Positions 18,601-26,976 are shown, counted from the first letter of the stretch. The stretch is 64,000 nt of DNA from an uncultured Clostridia bacterium (GCA_947037025.1 CAMQSU010000004.1:1-64000); one strand, 5' to 3'. Notes: a model not told the origin generated them from the sequence alone. Translations and numbers: made by a program.

Positions 18601-18780
18601 CAGGGTGATATAAATCCTATATTTTATCCAACTGATAAAGAGGTAGTTTTACCAGAAATCACTGACCCTGAGAGCAATCATACTATAGCAATTATTGTAG
18701 GCTGTGCATTGGGTGTTGAATTGTTAATCATCGGAGCAGTAGTGTCAATTATAATAGCTAAAAAACGAAAAAAAGCATAA
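15700..18780 (+). CDS. Secreted, membrane-anchored M60-family metallopeptidase
   Basis: The 1026-residue protein has an N-terminal signal peptide (1-29). The zinc-binding gluzincin motif HEINH (406-410) occurs in GTVHEINHHFQGGFG, with a likely third ligand E427 (FDEVSNN), the M60/enhancin pattern HExxH-x(8-28)-E. Regions C-terminal to it look like F5/8C-type or galactose-binding beta-sandwiches (about 725-850 and 855-975). A final TM helix with an RKKA-type basic tail anchors it to the cell. M60 peptidases cleave O-glycosylated mucins, fitting the fucose locus downstream. GGAGG precedes the ATG. A Fur-like box overlaps the start region, suggesting metal or iron control. Confidence 0.9.
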   Translation: MKKAASLKYIVVLMVVVMFGLFALTCIASVDIEISNNHNISNTSQNGGYLADLAGDTQIADYRNIRKTNTYNVPRNLPITYDGGLSAYPIYGKSLSSVGADKAAVKAENLAMFDYDSIGADGKLYKNNVQLAKPHDTLKRHTYSTNNLYFEDAIGDDVQAIGMDISYYYDSAKGLTPLNLYALPGELIKINIADIGVGMEVVIGASPLSVGANHTVGGTNGSNWDSRMPLPFKGIKLKQGENYVGTQNGGPIYVRSLSSAPNQISSIAHVLKFSIDGVVEMPHFEVGFTTEAEWERLRVSPGTYFHLDVNRLVLSMPAEIARKVSFEEMNAIANFYYKAINVSLNFTTPVMMSQSIPITHFYDVFVPAGEAVAIPGTHITIAPMYWRNGDLNITNLINNGSWGTVHEINHHFQGGFGATSANVGFDEVSNNSINAGIYSEYTNVSAKRKMYLNEGRDRYEVTGLNYWDKVAVPFNSMLPLADRRGDALGDLLSMYTTLQHALSLDTYIEVAAHQNARTGQTNMNHDTWFYSLVEVTGYDMTYYYTELCNFPVNQDLLDATAAKNLPMFVPVTSPQQNGSTYWDTDSNGESVEKFHFSARPYEVAADEKLLLDLQKQMLVPEGFTMTIKNVTTSGYGEFVNISPDTFTYKADGNYNNVGRMDVTVSLVNDANPSMEIKDVTIISEFVVKADNKPLFMPEHVYNPTKTTLNKIYAATGVTAVSTNPYRSNANVIFDGKYASYHMFQLKDGPAKVDVTREDAGGFNEIIMDIGGETLTDVSVYYGDEFSDNMTLFKKVDNISIKTKKLTIKGEDIPSAKCVRFVFNDAHKVFARYKTISLHEVYFKSTVVMNNFVDVNDNTVVTKTGTWKTLPNAYQLGSGVVESYDGEINFKFFGNAVSFSSIIGPQYGIGEYRLDGGEWKEFNLNNDKFKSGNMIAFEKNLSNIEHTLTIRTKDGHTINVDAFRTSKMQGDINPIFYPTDKEVVLPEITDPESNHTIAIIVGCALGVELLIIGAVVSIIIAKKRKKA

Positions 18781-18796
18781 TAGCAATTAAATCAAA

Positions 18797-18838
18797 TAAA
18801 ATCGTTCAAAACAAAAATGTTTTGGGCGGTTTTTTTTA
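18797..18838 (+). terminator. Rho-independent terminator
   Basis: AAATCGTTCAAAAC pairs with GTTTTGGGCGGTTT (two G-T pairs) and is followed by eight T. Confidence 0.87.
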
Positions 18839-18909
18839 TATGTTATAAAATAAAGTTAATCATTTTAAAATAATATACAATAAATTTACATTTTAAGTTA
18901 AATTTACTC

Positions 18910-18957
18910 TTGACAACTTAGCCTTAATTTGATATGATTAAGTTGACTTAATTAAGT
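18910..18957 (+). promoter_or_regulatory. Promoter with overlapping palindromic operator (marR-MATE operon)
   Basis: TTGACA (18910-18915), a 17-bp spacer and TATGAT (18933-18938) form a near-consensus promoter. Overlapping its -10 and start are TTAAGT-TG-ACTTAA (18938-18951) and the perfect palindrome ACTTAATTAAGT (18946-18957). These are alternating TTAAGT half-sites, the usual layout of MarR-family autorepression. Confidence 0.75.
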
Positions 18958-18993
18958 ATGCTTAATTAGTTTAATTAATACACAAGGAGAATT

Positions 18994-19422
18994 ATGATAA
19001 AAGAATTAGAGAAATTAGGACTAGTCCTTGCAGTTAGAGAGTTTAAAGATAGAAAAGGGGATAAAGGTCACAGCATTTCGGTCAACAGTAGAATGTATTT
19101 AGATGTGCTATCGTATTATGACAAGATTAGTATCAGTGACCTAGCTACAAGGCTCGGTGTATCTAAACCGGCAATAACGCTAAAAATGAATGAGCTTATT
19201 GAGCAAGGATACGTTGTTAAGCATCAGGATAAAAATGATAAGCGCTTTCATTATGTAAGCCTTGCCCCGCGTGAGGTTGATGAGCTTAACAGTATGTTTA
19301 TAGTGTATGATAAGTTAATTAATGATGTGGAAAATTCTATTGATAAGGCAGATGTAGATGCTTTCAAAATGGTCATAGCAGCTTTAACTAGTGCAGTTGG
19401 TAATTATAATGAAAGCAATTAA
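18994..19422 (+). CDS. MarR-family transcriptional regulator
   Basis: The 142-residue winged-helix protein contains ISISDLATRLGVSKPAITLKMNELIEQGYV, with the wing in KHQDKNDKRFHYVSL. MarR proteins are dimeric repressors relieved by small ligands, often controlling adjacent efflux pumps. AAGGAG precedes the ATG. It overlaps the MATE gene by 14 bp, indicating one transcript and translational coupling. The palindromes over its promoter are the likely binding site. Confidence 0.94.
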   Translation: MIKELEKLGLVLAVREFKDRKGDKGHSISVNSRMYLDVLSYYDKISISDLATRLGVSKPAITLKMNELIEQGYVVKHQDKNDKRFHYVSLAPREVDELNSMFIVYDKLINDVENSIDKADVDAFKMVIAALTSAVGNYNESN

Positions 19423-20800
19423 TTACAAAGATTCTTCGCCGTTAAAGATATTTGCTAAATGTGCAATACCTAGCATGATTAGTATGTTTTTTATATCAAT
19501 AGTAACAGTAGTTGACGGCATATTTGTCGGAAGATTTATAGGGCAAGATGCGATGGCGGCAGTGAATATAGTTATGCCAATATTCTTTATTATGTTTGCT
19601 GTTGCAGATATGGTTGCTATAGGTTCGTCCGTGCAAGTATCCATTGCGCTCGGTCGAGAAGATAATAAATTAGCAAATCGAATCTTTTCAACATGTCTTG
19701 CCTTGCTAGTTTTAATCGGTGTGATATTTGCATTAATATTTGGATTTGCAGGAGAGAGCATTATAAGGTTGATGGGTGCAGATGAAAAACTGATAGCGCT
19801 TTCAGTAGATTATATGATGCCTATAGTGTATTTGTTGCCACTTATAATGTTATTTTTTTCTATCGATAACTACTTAAGGGTATGCGGTAAGCAGAACATA
19901 AGCCTTTTCATGATAGTATTTTCATCATGTATAAATATATTTTTAGATTGGTTATTTATCGGTAAATTTGGATACGGAATTAGTTCGGCAGCATGGGCGA
20001 CAGGTATATCATTCTCATTAGGAGCGGTAATAGGATTAGCAACATTCATGCTTGGAAAACAGAAACTGCAATTTACCTTGCCGAAAATTCCTATCAAAAC
20101 ATTAGGCAACATATTTTATAATGGCAGTTCGGAGTTCCTCTCATTAGCGACAAGTTCGCTTATTATGATTGCAATGAATGCAGTTTTACTTAATATAGGC
20201 GGAGCAGTTGCAGTTGCATCATTTAGTGCTGTTATGTACATCGACAGTATGATTAAGCCTATTTTATTTGGTATGGCGGATTCAATTCAGCCTGCAGTCA
20301 GTTATAATTTAGGTGCAAAGAATGCAAAAAAAATAACAGGCTTAGTCGCGATTAATTTCATTTCTTCTGCTATTATATCAGCTGTGTTATTTTTGGTTAT
20401 GATATTTTGCGCTAAGGATTTAGTGGGTTTGTTTGCAAATGATCCAGATGGTGATATGATGCAAATCGCAACAAAAGGGCTACTAATTATAGCCCCTACA
20501 TATTTAGTAGCATGGTTTAATATAGGAGCAAGTTCACTTTTTACAGGATTAAACAAGCCGCTATATTCACTAATAACAATGGGATTGCAAGCAATAATTC
20601 TGCCAATTATTTTCTTATCAACATTGCCTGCTGCCTTTGGTATTGACGGCGTGTTTATGACAATGTTATTGCCTCAATTAATTACTTTCTGTCTAGTATT
20701 AATACTATTTATTATGTTGATAAAAAAATTAAAAAAACAGCTAAATAACAATGAAGATAGTTACAATGAAAATGATAGTGAGTTTATAGAAATTTTATAG
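19409..20800 (+). CDS. MATE-family efflux transporter
   Basis: About 463 residues with twelve predicted TM helices. MATE features are VDGIFVGRFIGQDAMAAVN near the N terminus and the repeat SMIKPILFGMADSIQPAVSYNLGAKN in the second half. It would export cationic drugs or metabolites using Na+ or H+ gradients. ATG 19409 is preferred over a GTG at 19391; both overlap the end of marR, so translation is coupled. A charged Asn/Glu tail ends the protein. The MarR partner suggests substrate-induced expression. Confidence 0.93.
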   Translation: MKAINYKDSSPLKIFAKCAIPSMISMFFISIVTVVDGIFVGRFIGQDAMAAVNIVMPIFFIMFAVADMVAIGSSVQVSIALGREDNKLANRIFSTCLALLVLIGVIFALIFGFAGESIIRLMGADEKLIALSVDYMMPIVYLLPLIMLFFSIDNYLRVCGKQNISLFMIVFSSCINIFLDWLFIGKFGYGISSAAWATGISFSLGAVIGLATFMLGKQKLQFTLPKIPIKTLGNIFYNGSSEFLSLATSSLIMIAMNAVLLNIGGAVAVASFSAVMYIDSMIKPILFGMADSIQPAVSYNLGAKNAKKITGLVAINFISSAIISAVLFLVMIFCAKDLVGLFANDPDGDMMQIATKGLLIIAPTYLVAWFNIGASSLFTGLNKPLYSLITMGLQAIILPIIFLSTLPAAFGIDGVFMTMLLPQLITFCLVLILFIMLIKKLKKQLNNNEDSYNENDSEFIEIL

Positions 20801-21297
20801 TAATTATAGTTGAAATATAAAATTAATATTATGGCAAATAACAAAATAATAACAATTGAAAAATTTTGAAAATTTAATGTAAAATGTAATTTAAAAAACA
20901 TGCAAAATATGTATAATTATTTACTTAGTTTCAATTGAATTAATTTCAGACAAATATCGACTATTCGCAATAATTACATATAAATGCGTAGATATTATCA
21001 TTATCATGATTAAAAAAGTGGATTATTGATTATATTTTATATTTAAATCATATCAATATATAAGTAATAAATATTAAAAAAAAACAACTCCTAAGCCAAG
21101 TGCTAAGGAGTTGTTTTTATGTGTATAATTGCTGAATTTATTTGTATGCAAATTTGCGTATTTTTATATGAAAATAATTAAGCAAAATGCAGTCAAATAT
21201 AAAATTAAATTATTACTTTAAAAAGCAAATAAACATAACAATATAGAAAATATTTTGCTAATTTTTTAATGTGTAAATTATCACATTATTTATATTT
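20801..21297. other. Intergenic region between converging MATE and TetR genes
   Basis: The 497-bp stretch is very AT-rich. The only recognisable element is the terminator at 21082-21118. No ORF or RNA gene was seen. Confidence 0.4.
21082..21118. terminator. Rho-independent terminator (possibly bidirectional)
   Basis: AACAACTCCTAAG and CTAAGGAGTTGTT form a stem, with an A-run before and a T-run after. It lies between converging genes. Confidence 0.85.
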
Positions 21298-21876
21298 TTA
21301 TTTGAATATTGCGGAAATTCCATTAGTCATAAATTGATTATAAAGTGAAACAATCTCTTCAAAAGGCTGCTGATTTTCGCTAGTGAACCAATCATATATC
21401 ATATGTGCAGTTCCAACAGCAATAAAAGAGAAGTATATCTTTGCACATTGAGCATCCTTTGTTTTGTTAATAACTACATCATCTTTCATCATATGGTTTG
21501 TAAATTCATTTTGTAATTTATCAAGAAAATGCCCTGCATGATCTGATTTGAATAAAAGTGAGTAAATCTCTATATTGCAGTTTATTTGATTATAAAGCTC
21601 AAGTAGAAAGTTTGATGGATTTTCTATTATTGTATGGCAAGGATGCAGTTCCATTAGTGTATTTAGAATGTCGATATTCTCATTTTCTATATCTTCAAGG
21701 ACAGCAAAAATATCTTGGTAATGAGTATAAAAAGATCCCTTGCTTAAATCTGCCATTTCAGTTATCTCCAAAATTTTGATTTTAGAGATATCTTTAGTAG
21801 CTAGTAGTTTAAGGAATGAAAGTTTAATCATTTTTTTAGAGCGTAACGAATTACGATAAGGTGCTTTTGGTGACAT
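21298..21876 (-). CDS. TetR-family regulator, divergent from alcohol/aldehyde dehydrogenase operon
   Basis: The 192-residue protein has an N-terminal TetR helix-turn-helix (KDISKIKILEITEMADLSKGSFYTHYQ, then a DIFAVLEDIE helix) and a helical ligand-binding C-terminal domain. GGAGGG precedes the ATG. It is transcribed away from the Fe-ADH/ALDH operon, and the 138-bp gap is packed with AATATTGT palindromes, so it probably represses both directions. The ligand may be an aldehyde or alcohol; this is inferred from its neighbours. Its C-terminal domain resembles the partial TetR gene at the right edge (shared FFSFIAVG-like and NGIS-I-K motifs). Confidence 0.93.
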   Translation of the reverse strand: MSPKAPYRNSLRSKKMIKLSFLKLLATKDISKIKILEITEMADLSKGSFYTHYQDIFAVLEDIENENIDILNTLMELHPCHTIIENPSNFLLELYNQINCNIEIYSLLFKSDHAGHFLDKLQNEFTNHMMKDDVVINKTKDAQCAKIYFSFIAVGTAHMIYDWFTSENQQPFEEIVSLYNQFMTNGISAIFK

Positions 21877-21886
21877 AATCCCTCCT

Positions 21887-21973
21887 AATATTGTTTAATT
21901 ATAGCACTTAATACAATATTGTATCGTGTACCAATAATTAAACAGCATGTAATATTGTTTTCTATAGTATAAT
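21887..21973. promoter_or_regulatory. Divergent promoter with nested TetR-type operators
   Basis: A perfect 14-bp palindrome ATACAATATTGTAT lies at 21911-21924. Around it, TGTTTAATTAT (21892-21902) and ATAATTAAACA (21934-21944) form an 11-bp inverted pair almost concentric with it. AATATTGT also occurs at 21887 and 21951. A minus -10 box (ATTATA read as TATAAT, 21898-21903) and a plus TATAAT (21968-21973) flank them, so a bound repressor would block both promoters. Confidence 0.7.
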
Positions 21974-22014
21974 TTATTTATAGAAATATGTCAAGCTAAA
22001 AATGGAGGAAAGAA

Positions 22015-23208
22015 ATGATATTAGCAAGAGTTTATCAAGGTGTACTAAATATTGCGTCGCATATTGTAGTATGGAAAATGCCTAAGTTAATTAAAGGTAG
22101 CAACGCGATTGATCAAGCTGCAAAAGAAATGGGCGTAAACAAACACAAAAAAATGCTTATAGTAACAGATTTATCAATATATAATTTAGGTCTTACAAAA
22201 AAACTTGAGGGTGGACTTAGTATAGAAGGAATTGAGTATTATATTTATAAAGATACTGTAGCAAACCCTACAATCAAAAATGTAATGGAAGGTGTAAGTA
22301 TATATAATGATAACGGTTGTGATGGAATAATAGCGATAGGCGGAGGTTCTGCGATCGACTGTGCAAAAGGTGTTAGTGCTCAAATTGCAAGACCAAACAA
22401 GCCGCTTGTAAAAATGGAAGGGGTGCAAAAAGTATGCGGAAAGACGCCAAAGTTATATGCGATACCAACCACGTCAGGCACTGGCAGCGAAACAACAATG
22501 GCAAGTGTAATAACTGACGATGAAAGTCATGTAAAGCATGTAATCAGCGACTTTAGTCTAATACCTGATTATGCGATATTGGATGCAAAATTGACGGAAG
22601 GTTTGCCGGCAAACATAACAGCATGGACAGGAGTTGATGCACTAACGCATGCAATAGAAGCGTATCTTGGTAAAAGCAACACACGAGGGACAATCAAGCA
22701 TGCAATGCTAGCAATATCATTGATTGATAAATATTTATATAGAGCGTACACGGATGGCAGTGATATATTAGCAAGGGAGAAAATGCAGTTAGCGTCATAT
22801 TATGCTGGGGTCGCATTTACAAGAGCATATGTCGGTAATGTTCATGCAGTGGCGCACGCAATAGGCGGAAAGTACAACATTCAGCATGGACTTGCAAATG
22901 CTATAGTGCTGCCAAAGGTATTGGAATATTATGGCAAAAGCATCTACAGTAAAATGTCAAAACTTGCAGATCTGTTGGCGCTGACGGAAATTGGTGATAG
23001 CAACTTAACTAAGTGTAACAAAGTGATTGAGTATATAAGGGAGTTGAATGCAAAAATGAATATCCCTACAAATATACCAGAAATCAAATATGCTGATATA
23101 GATGAAATGATTAATCTTTCATATAAAGAAGCTGTACCGCTGTATCCAACACCAAAAGTCTTCACAAAAAAAGATTTTGCAAATATTTATATTAAATTGA
23201 GAGGTTAA
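22015..23208 (+). CDS. Iron-containing alcohol dehydrogenase
   Basis: This 397-residue group III dehydrogenase shows the NAD(P)-binding IAIGGGSAIDCAKG, the IPTTSGTGSE motif and the metal-binding region DALTHAIEAY through GNVHAVAHAIGGKYNIQHGLANA (conserved Asp and His ligands). It interconverts an alcohol and an aldehyde or ketone in the cytosol. GGAGGA precedes the ATG. The aldehyde dehydrogenase starts one base after its stop, so the pair probably oxidises an alcohol to an acid, or the reverse, under the divergent TetR regulator. The substrate is not evident. The related FucO at 39685 is a separate paralogue. Confidence 0.92.
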   Translation: MILARVYQGVLNIASHIVVWKMPKLIKGSNAIDQAAKEMGVNKHKKMLIVTDLSIYNLGLTKKLEGGLSIEGIEYYIYKDTVANPTIKNVMEGVSIYNDNGCDGIIAIGGGSAIDCAKGVSAQIARPNKPLVKMEGVQKVCGKTPKLYAIPTTSGTGSETTMASVITDDESHVKHVISDFSLIPDYAILDAKLTEGLPANITAWTGVDALTHAIEAYLGKSNTRGTIKHAMLAISLIDKYLYRAYTDGSDILAREKMQLASYYAGVAFTRAYVGNVHAVAHAIGGKYNIQHGLANAIVLPKVLEYYGKSIYSKMSKLADLLALTEIGDSNLTKCNKVIEYIRELNAKMNIPTNIPEIKYADIDEMINLSYKEAVPLYPTPKVFTKKDFANIYIKLRG

Positions 23209-23209
23209 A

Positions 23210-24571
23210 ATGAATGAGATTTATCAAACAGTAGCAAAACAAAGGGAATATTTTAATAGCGGAAAACTTTCAGAGGTAAAGTCACGCAAGCAGGAGCTTA
23301 CAAAGCTGTACGAAAAAATTAAGGAACGCGAGCAAGATATAGCAGCAGCGCTGCGTGCTGATCTTAACAAATCGGACTTTGAAGGATATGCTTCAGAAAT
23401 AGGTTTAGTATATTCGGAAATAAAGTTCATGCTAGCAAACATGAAAAAAATACTAAAACCTAAGCGTTTACGTGTCGCGATCACGCAGCTACCTGCAAAG
23501 GGACGGATATATCACGAGCCGTTAGGAGTTGTTTTAATAATATCGCCATGGAATTATCCTGTCTTATTATCACTAATGCCACTCATAGGAGCGATCGCAT
23601 CAGGAAATAGCGTAGTGCTAAAGCCGTCGAATTATTCAATTAATGTGACTAAAATATTAGTCGAGATATTTAAAGATTTTGACAGTGTAAGTGTAATTGA
23701 GGGTGATAGATATGTTAATCAATCGCTGTTAGATTGCAAGTTTGATCACATTTTTTTCACGGGAAGTGAGCAAGTCGGCAAGACGGTTATGACAAAAGCA
23801 GCCGAAAATTTAACTCCAGTCACATTAGAGCTTGGCGGAAAAAGTCCATGTATTGTAGATATTTCGGCAGATATTGACAAGTCGGCAAAGCGAATAGTAT
23901 GGGGCAAATTGCTAAATAGCGGCCAAACTTGTGTAGCACCCGATTATATTATTGCACACTCAGCAATTAAAGATGAGTTAGTGGTAGCAATGCAAAAATA
24001 TGTTAAAATATTTTACGGAGAAAATCCCGAGCGAAACAGAGACTATCCTAAGATTATCAGCCAAAAACACTATGACAGGCTTACCAGTATTATAAATAAT
24101 AGTGATAATGTCATTGGTGGCAGCAAAAATGATGAAGATAGAAAGATTGCACTCGCTATTGTAAACAGTGCTAGCTGGGATTCTCCTTGTATGAGCGAGG
24201 AACTTTTCGGGCCTATAATGCCAATTATAGAGTTTTTTGATATTGCGGAAGTAATAGCTAAAATAAATAGTCGTCCAAAGCCGCTAGCACTTTATTTGTT
24301 TGCAAAAAGCCGAAAAATTCAAAATTTAATCGTAAGTAATATTTCATATGGTGGCGGATGTATTAATGATACAGTGGTTCACTTAGCATCATCACATATG
24401 CCATTTGGCGGAGTTGGCGCAAGCGGAATTGGTAGCTATCATGGGGCAAAAAGCATAGAAACCTTATCGCATAGCAAATCGGTTTTAAAAAAGTCATTTG
24501 CTTTTGAGGTGCCAATTAGATACTCACCAAATGCTAATAAATTAAAGCTGTTAAAAAAGTTAATTAAGTGA
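23210..24571 (+). CDS. Aldehyde dehydrogenase, class 3-like
   Basis: The 453-residue ALDH has SPWNYPVLLSLMPLIGAIASGN, the general base Glu207 in LELGGKSP and the catalytic Cys241 in SGQTCVAPDY. These positions and the length match ALDH3-type (fatty or aromatic aldehyde) enzymes. A hydrophobic/basic C terminus (KSFAFEVPIRYSP) is also typical. It oxidises aldehydes with NAD(P)+. It follows the Fe-ADH with one base between, so they are cotranscribed. A terminator lies at 24608-24641. Confidence 0.93.
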   Translation: MNEIYQTVAKQREYFNSGKLSEVKSRKQELTKLYEKIKEREQDIAAALRADLNKSDFEGYASEIGLVYSEIKFMLANMKKILKPKRLRVAITQLPAKGRIYHEPLGVVLIISPWNYPVLLSLMPLIGAIASGNSVVLKPSNYSINVTKILVEIFKDFDSVSVIEGDRYVNQSLLDCKFDHIFFTGSEQVGKTVMTKAAENLTPVTLELGGKSPCIVDISADIDKSAKRIVWGKLLNSGQTCVAPDYIIAHSAIKDELVVAMQKYVKIFYGENPERNRDYPKIISQKHYDRLTSIINNSDNVIGGSKNDEDRKIALAIVNSASWDSPCMSEELFGPIMPIIEFFDIAEVIAKINSRPKPLALYLFAKSRKIQNLIVSNISYGGGCINDTVVHLASSHMPFGGVGASGIGSYHGAKSIETLSHSKSVLKKSFAFEVPIRYSPNANKLKLLKKLIK

Positions 24572-24607
24572 CATAAAATCAATTCGATATTAAATTTTAT
24601 AAATATT

Positions 24608-24641
24608 AAAGCCGCATATAACAGTATTTGCGGTTTTTTTG
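24608..24641 (+). terminator. Rho-independent terminator
   Basis: CCGCATATA and TATTTGCGG pair around ACAG and a T-run follows. Confidence 0.87.
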
Positions 24642-24719
24642 CGGCAATTAGTAGCAATAATTCTAAGTATTATAAAAAGCGAGAGAAATTTAAGTATTTA
24701 GTGTAGTTATTTTCTTAAT

Positions 24720-24780
24720 AACGGAAGTCCGTTCGTTAAATGCGTATAATAATAGTAATATATAAGTACGGAGTTCCGTT
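24720..24780. promoter_or_regulatory. XRE operator candidates and promoter
   Basis: The 17-mer AACGGAAGTCCGTTCGT (24720-24736) and the related palindrome ACGGAGTTCCGTT (24768-24780) bracket a TATAAT box (24745-24750) just upstream of the XRE gene. The identical 17-mer recurs at 25206-25222. Confidence 0.7.
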
Positions 24781-24792
24781 GCGAGGTGAAAT

Positions 24793-25026
24793 ATGGTAAT
24801 TAAGGATGCGGTAATTAAACGAATTGGTGAGTTGTGCACGGAAAAAGGCAAAGCTGTTAATGAGTTTTGCTTAAAAGGCGGATTGACGCCATCTACCTAT
24901 TATGATTTTGTTAATGGTAGAACTAAGTTGCCAAAGATAGATACTATAAAAAAAATATGTCAAGGTGCTAACATCACATTAGCAGAGTTTTATGATAGAG
25001 ATTACTTCAATGATTATGAAGAGTAG
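24793..25026 (+). CDS. Small XRE-type HTH regulator
   Basis: The 77-residue protein is one helix-turn-helix domain (KAVNEFCLKGGLTPSTYYDFVNGRTKLPKIDTIKKICQ) with a short acidic tail. GAGGTG precedes the ATG. Its promoter is bracketed by ACGGA/TCCGT palindromes, and the same site lies upstream of the response-regulator gene. It probably binds these sites, regulating itself and the fucose sensor genes. Direction of control is unknown. Confidence 0.88.
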   Translation: MVIKDAVIKRIGELCTEKGKAVNEFCLKGGLTPSTYYDFVNGRTKLPKIDTIKKICQGANITLAEFYDRDYFNDYEE

Positions 25027-25380
25027 TAGAGTATCTTATAAATAAACGATATAATTATTGCCACAACTCAAAATACTTATGTTTTGTGCGGTTATATGTA
25101 TAATTATATCAAATTGGATAATTTTCAGTATAAATTAAGATATAATTTAATTTAATGAATAGATAATAATATAAAAGTGTGTATAGTAGCAGAAAAAAAT
25201 TTTAGAACGGAAGTCCGTTCGTGAAATAACTGCTTAATATAGTATTATATATACTAGTAAAGTAATATATATTACACACAATGACATTAGTAAAAAAGCT
25301 GCAAAATATATGAGGTTTTGCAGTATTAGGTGAATTAAAAGAGTTTAAAATTGTTAATTCATGATAAGTAAGAGGGGAAA
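25027..25380. other. Intergenic control region of the response-regulator gene
   Basis: The 354-bp stretch contains the second AACGGAAGTCCGTTCGT copy at 25206-25222, with TAATAT/TATTAT -10-like sequences shortly downstream and a leader of over 100 nt. I see no terminator after the XRE gene, so read-through is possible. Confidence 0.45.
25206..25222. promoter_or_regulatory. Distant copy of the XRE operator candidate
   Basis: AACGGAAGTCCGTTCGT is identical over 17 bases to 24720-24736. It lies upstream of the response-regulator gene and just ahead of -10-like sequences, suggesting control of the sensor operon by the XRE protein. Confidence 0.65.
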
Positions 25381-26976
25381 ATGTTAAAATTAATGATTGT
25401 GGAAGATGAAGACATAGTTAGAGAAGGCATGTTGAGAATAATTAATTTTGAAAAGTTAGGTTATGAGGTTGTAGCGGTATGCAAAAACGGCAAGGAAGCC
25501 TGCGAATCCTACAAATCTACCATGCCTGATGTCGTAATAACAGATATTTGTATGGATGATATGGACGGTTTTGAGTTCATTGATAGTGTTTACGTTGCTA
25601 AATCAAAGACAAAATTCATTGTAATATCAGGCTATGATAAGTTTGAGTATCTTAAACAGGCGATAAAATTTAAGGTATTTGACTATGTGTTGAAGCCAGT
25701 TACAGCAAGCGAAATTAATGAAATATTAACCAAAACCAGACTAGCTATTGAGCTGGAATATATTGATGATTTGGGCGACCATGTCTACCATTTCAGGAAA
25801 AATATTTCTATTAAAGATGAACAGACGGTAAATCTATTGCTAAGTGAGGGCGGATATAAGCAGATTCCTCAGCAAGTAGATTTGCTTATAGAGTCAAATC
25901 TTGCTGGTGCAAAATATTTCAGCACCACTAGTTTTGTGATAATTGATATTGACAAAGTGATGGAGTCTAAATTATTTGAAAGCGAACACAAGCTAATGTG
26001 TGTGCAGTTTAACACTATCGACCAGATAGCGTTAGCATATAATCAAAAAAACAAGATAAGCTGTATTATTCCATTTTGTAATGATAGCAATAAAATAGGA
26101 TGTCTTAATTTATCGATTAGTAATGGACAATCAGAAGAGAATTCGTTTATACAATTTGCTACTGAATGCATAGAAAAGTTTGAGCATATTTTCCAGATAT
26201 CAATGAATGCACGCATTGCAGCATTTACGGAGAAAAAGGAAGATTTGCACAAGTTTTATCAAGAGTTGCAAGACTCTGACCAAGTAGTATCTAAAAATAA
26301 AGTTGTCATGTATAAGCAAATTATAGAGGCTCAAAAGGATGCTTCATATGTGCCGTATTATCAATCGATATTCACATACACTATAAGCAAAGATAAAAAA
26401 TCATTCATGGAGAGCATAACAGCATTATTCAATAGACTTGGGGAAAATTACGTTCATATCCCAGAGTTGCCTATGCATTTATCACACATGACAAGTTATA
26501 TCAATGATTTAATAGAAGAAAATAATATTAAGTGTAGCCCGTTAGTATGCGATACAAGCAAGTGTAAAAGCTTTTTTGAATACATGGAGGAAGTGTTAAA
26601 AACACTAACAAAGATGTATGCAGAAATTGTTAAAAGCACAAGCATAAATAAAGAGCTTATGATAGCAATTGCTGACCAATATATTAAAAGCAACTTCAAG
26701 GATCATACATTATGTATCAATAGTGTAGCAAATGCCGTTTCAGTTAGTGTAAGTCATTTCTCATTTTTATTTAAACAATTAAAAGGCACAACATTTGTTA
26801 AATTTCTAAATGAAGTGAGAATTGATTATGCAAAAAAAATATTAAAATCTTCTACTAGTTCTATATCTGCAATCAGCGAAGAGTGCGGCTATATGGATGT
26901 TAGATATTTTTGCATGGTATTCAAAAACATCGTAGGAATGACGGCAAAAACATACAGAAATAATGAAGAAGTTTAA
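25381..26976 (+). CDS. AraC-type response regulator (YesN-like)
   Basis: The 531-residue protein has an N-terminal receiver domain with acidic pocket E8-D11, phospho-acceptor D55 (VVITDICMDD) and a conserved Lys in VLKPV. A long middle region (130-420) leads to a C-terminal AraC double helix-turn-helix (NSVANAVSVSVSHFSFLFKQ and ISAISEECGYMDVRYFCMVF). It pairs with the kinase at 27369. In Firmicutes such pairs activate adjacent sugar ABC transporters, here the fucose operon. AGAGGGG precedes the ATG. Confidence 0.93.
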   Translation: MLKLMIVEDEDIVREGMLRIINFEKLGYEVVAVCKNGKEACESYKSTMPDVVITDICMDDMDGFEFIDSVYVAKSKTKFIVISGYDKFEYLKQAIKFKVFDYVLKPVTASEINEILTKTRLAIELEYIDDLGDHVYHFRKNISIKDEQTVNLLLSEGGYKQIPQQVDLLIESNLAGAKYFSTTSFVIIDIDKVMESKLFESEHKLMCVQFNTIDQIALAYNQKNKISCIIPFCNDSNKIGCLNLSISNGQSEENSFIQFATECIEKFEHIFQISMNARIAAFTEKKEDLHKFYQELQDSDQVVSKNKVVMYKQIIEAQKDASYVPYYQSIFTYTISKDKKSFMESITALFNRLGENYVHIPELPMHLSHMTSYINDLIEENNIKCSPLVCDTSKCKSFFEYMEEVLKTLTKMYAEIVKSTSINKELMIAIADQYIKSNFKDHTLCINSVANAVSVSVSHFSFLFKQLKGTTFVKFLNEVRIDYAKKILKSSTSSISAISEECGYMDVRYFCMVFKNIVGMTAKTYRNNEEV

